Positions 62,603 to 64,000 of a DNA stretch of 64,000 nucleotides are shown in pieces. Under the pieces are notes generated by a model. The model was not told the origin of the DNA, ran no database searches, and saw only the letters and a program-made list of their open reading frames with translations. The stretch's first letter is position 1. The number at the start of each line of letters is the position of its first letter. Source of the stretch: Georgenia ruanii. Its GTDB lineage: Bacteria > Actinomycetota > Actinomycetes > Actinomycetales > Actinomycetaceae. Location: contig NZ_VUKE01000006.1 of the NCBI RefSeq assembly GCF_009193175.1, positions 1 through 64,000 of the forward strand. Direction: 5' to 3'. Both the position numbers and the translations under genes were made by a program.

Positions 62603-63057
62603 CCTCGGCGAGCTGCTCGCTGAACGAGTCGCGGGCGTCCCCGCTTCCTCCCTGTGCGAGCGGCTCAGCAGGGCCACGAGCGCGGAAGCCCGATCCCCAG
62701 ACGACTCAAGCCCTCTAGCGGTCCTGGTACCGAATGACGGCCGGAGTGGTGGTAGGCGTTGCGGGGCTTCCCGGCATCGCCCGAGAAGATGTCGGCGAAT
62801 GACGGGGGCCTGCGCGGGTGCTCACCCAAGGCGTTGTGGAACCCCGCCCGGGGTGAGCGTGACGGCCGATCCCCTCACACCTCGCCGGTGCGCGCGGCTT
62901 CAGCCAGGCGCCCTCCACCGCGGCGGCCGCGCTGCGCGGAGCGGCCGTGAAGCCCACGGACGTCGGCTGCCCTTGGAGCGGTGTGTTGAGGATTGACGCC
63001 CGTCGCCCGGGTATTTATCGTGAGGAATTACCATCAAAGGCGAGTGAGGAAGCTCCT
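62603..63057. other. Intergenic region of 455 bases
   Basis: No convincing gene. Contains the promoter of the next flavoprotein (see separate entry). Short frames such as a 22-codon frame at 62737-62805 show no family features. Confidence 0.4.
62993..63021 (+). promoter_or_regulatory. Sigma-70 promoter of the flavoprotein gene
   Basis: TTGACG (62993-62998) and TATCGT (63016-63021) with a 17-base spacer, followed 36 bases later by the ATG with GAGGAAG upstream. One of the best matches to the consensus in the window. Confidence 0.7.
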
Positions 63058-64000
63058 ATGAACGTGCGCACGAGCGCTGGCAATGGCGTCGTCGGCTCGG
63101 CCGCAGACGCTGGTCTCCCGGACGAGGTCGACGTCGTCGTAATCGGGTCGGGGGGGTCGGGGCTCATGGCCGCGCTCAGCGCGGCCACTGGCGGTGCCCG
63201 CGTCCTGGTGCTCGAGTCCGAACCCCTGGTGGGTGGCACGACCGCGATCTCTGGCGGTGCGGTTTGGGTGCCCAACCATGGATACTCGTACAAGGCCCTG
63301 AAGACGTGGGACACGCCCGAGGCGGCACGCACGTACCTGCTCGGCGAGGGGCGCGACAAGGTCCTCGACCCTGACGTCGTCGACACGTTCATCGACACAG
63401 CCCCGCAGATGGCGCGGTTCATCGAGAAGCACACGTATCTCAGCTGGATCCCCGTCGTGTGGCCGGACTACACCTCCGACATCCCGGGTGCCTCGAACTA
63501 CAGGTCCCTGTTCCCCGGGCCGTTCTCGCCCGACGTCCTGGGCGAGGCTGCTGCGCTTGTCCGTCCGCCAAAGAAGTCCGGCATGGCGCGCAACCCGCTG
63601 CCGCTCTGGGTCATCAACAAGATCCAGGGAGTCTGGCTGGCCGGCTACGCCATGATCGGCGCCCTCCTCGAGGGGTGCCTCCGCAGGGGGGTGGACGTGC
63701 GGGTGGAGGCCCGTGCCGTGCGCCTCCTTGCCGGCGAGCACGGAGTCACCGGAGTCGTTGTCCGGGCGGGCGGCGAGGAGCGGACCGTACGTGCCTCTCA
63801 GGGCGTGGTTCTCGCGAGCGGCGGGTTCGAGGATTCCGAAGAGCTCACTTCCAAATACCTCGGTGCCCCCTTCCCTGTGCAGGTCAGCCCGCGTGGCCAC
63901 CACGGCGACGCGGTCCGCATGGCGCAAGAGGCGGGCGCCGATCTCGTCGCCATCGACCAGGCGTGGTGGATGCCAGGAATCCAGGTGCCCGGGGAAGAGA
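63058..64000 (+). CDS. 3-ketosteroid-dehydrogenase-like FAD-binding protein, 5' part
   Basis: The first 314 codons of a flavoprotein that continues past the window. The Rossmann FAD motif is DVVVIGSGGSGLMAALSAAT (about 25-44), followed by LVLESEPLVGGTTAISGGAV, a signature of fumarate reductase/3-oxosteroid 1-dehydrogenase proteins. Later parts include MIGALLEGCLRRGVDVRVEA and GVVLASGGFEDSEELTSKYL. Members oxidise steroids or related ring compounds with FAD. The catalytic C-terminal part is not in view, so the substrate class is uncertain. Confidence 0.88.
   Translation, partial: MNVRTSAGNGVVGSAADAGLPDEVDVVVIGSGGSGLMAALSAATGGARVLVLESEPLVGGTTAISGGAVWVPNHGYSYKALKTWDTPEAARTYLLGEGRDKVLDPDVVDTFIDTAPQMARFIEKHTYLSWIPVVWPDYTSDIPGASNYRSLFPGPFSPDVLGEAAALVRPPKKSGMARNPLPLWVINKIQGVWLAGYAMIGALLEGCLRRGVDVRVEARAVRLLAGEHGVTGVVVRAGGEERTVRASQGVVLASGGFEDSEELTSKYLGAPFPVQVSPRGHHGDAVRMAQEAGADLVAIDQAWWMPGIQVPGEE

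Noticed and set aside
62715-62957. 80-codon minus-strand frame in the gap before the flavoprotein
   Set aside because: No ribosome site and no protein-like features; overlaps a region without conservation clues.
1-64000. CRISPR arrays, phage structural genes or large biosynthetic gene clusters
   Set aside because: No regularly spaced repeats of CRISPR type, no capsid, terminase or tail genes, and no PKS/NRPS-type genes were found.

Overview
The window is very GC-rich chromosomal DNA from an actinomycete. It carries mycothiol synthase, an orphan GlnR-type regulator, ClpC, a DUF2516 protein, several leaderless or GTG starts, and Streptomyces-type 11-nt PHO boxes. The gene families and order fit a member of the Micrococcales (Cellulomonas/Georgenia-like), but the genus cannot be fixed from sequence alone.

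Left end (1-8206) looks like an integrated island. It opens with the 3' end of an ISL3-type transposase, followed by a decayed CU044_5270-family pseudogene, two copies of an undescribed membrane-protein family, small membrane proteins, and an ECF-type sigma factor gene overlapping a large membrane-anchored CU044_5270-family gene. It ends with an HTH protein divergent from an excisionase/tyrosine-integrase pair that abuts the 3' end of tRNA-Phe. The tRNAs Glu-Asp-Phe form one operon with a recognisable promoter.

8.7-17.6 kb is core housekeeping: zincin-like metallopeptidase, SurE, a PfkB kinase, GNAT, an MscS channel with a very long disordered tail, MsrB coupled to an EEP-family hydrolase, AEC and EamA transporters. 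17.8-28.2 kb has a DEAD-box helicase, GlsB/YeaQ protein, GH15 enzyme, a DHA2 MFS transporter translationally coupled to a HerA-type ATPase, a second DHA2 transporter, a frameshifted PH-domain gene, an alpha/beta hydrolase and tRNA-Lys. 28.3-31.7 kb has a membrane protein, a NarL-type two-component system and an unknown membrane protein.

31.9-47.7 kb is a thiol/phosphate block: conserved hypothetical, acyl-CoA dehydrogenase, mshD, ppk1 overlapping a MutT1-like Nudix/phosphatase gene, then two pstS genes, pstC, pstA and pstB under two PHO-box promoters, a DUF47/Pit low-affinity phosphate pair on the opposite strand, and glnR. Phosphate uptake, polyphosphate storage and nitrogen control are thus clustered.

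48.0-57.9 kb has a membrane protein, a nitrobindin-like FABP, YgfZ, an FUSC-type membrane protein, a Rieske lipoprotein, DUF2516, D-aminoacyl-tRNA deacylase, a macrodomain protein, ClpC with a strong terminator, a Uma2-family protein and a class I glutamine amidotransferase. 58.1-64.0 kb has CsbD, pyruvate phosphate dikinase overlapping an MBL hydrolase, and the start of a 3-ketosteroid-dehydrogenase-like flavoprotein that runs off the end.

No CRISPR array, phage structural module or biosynthetic cluster was seen. The most unusual content is the left island (paired duplicated membrane/CU044_5270 genes) and the MFS-HerA pair.
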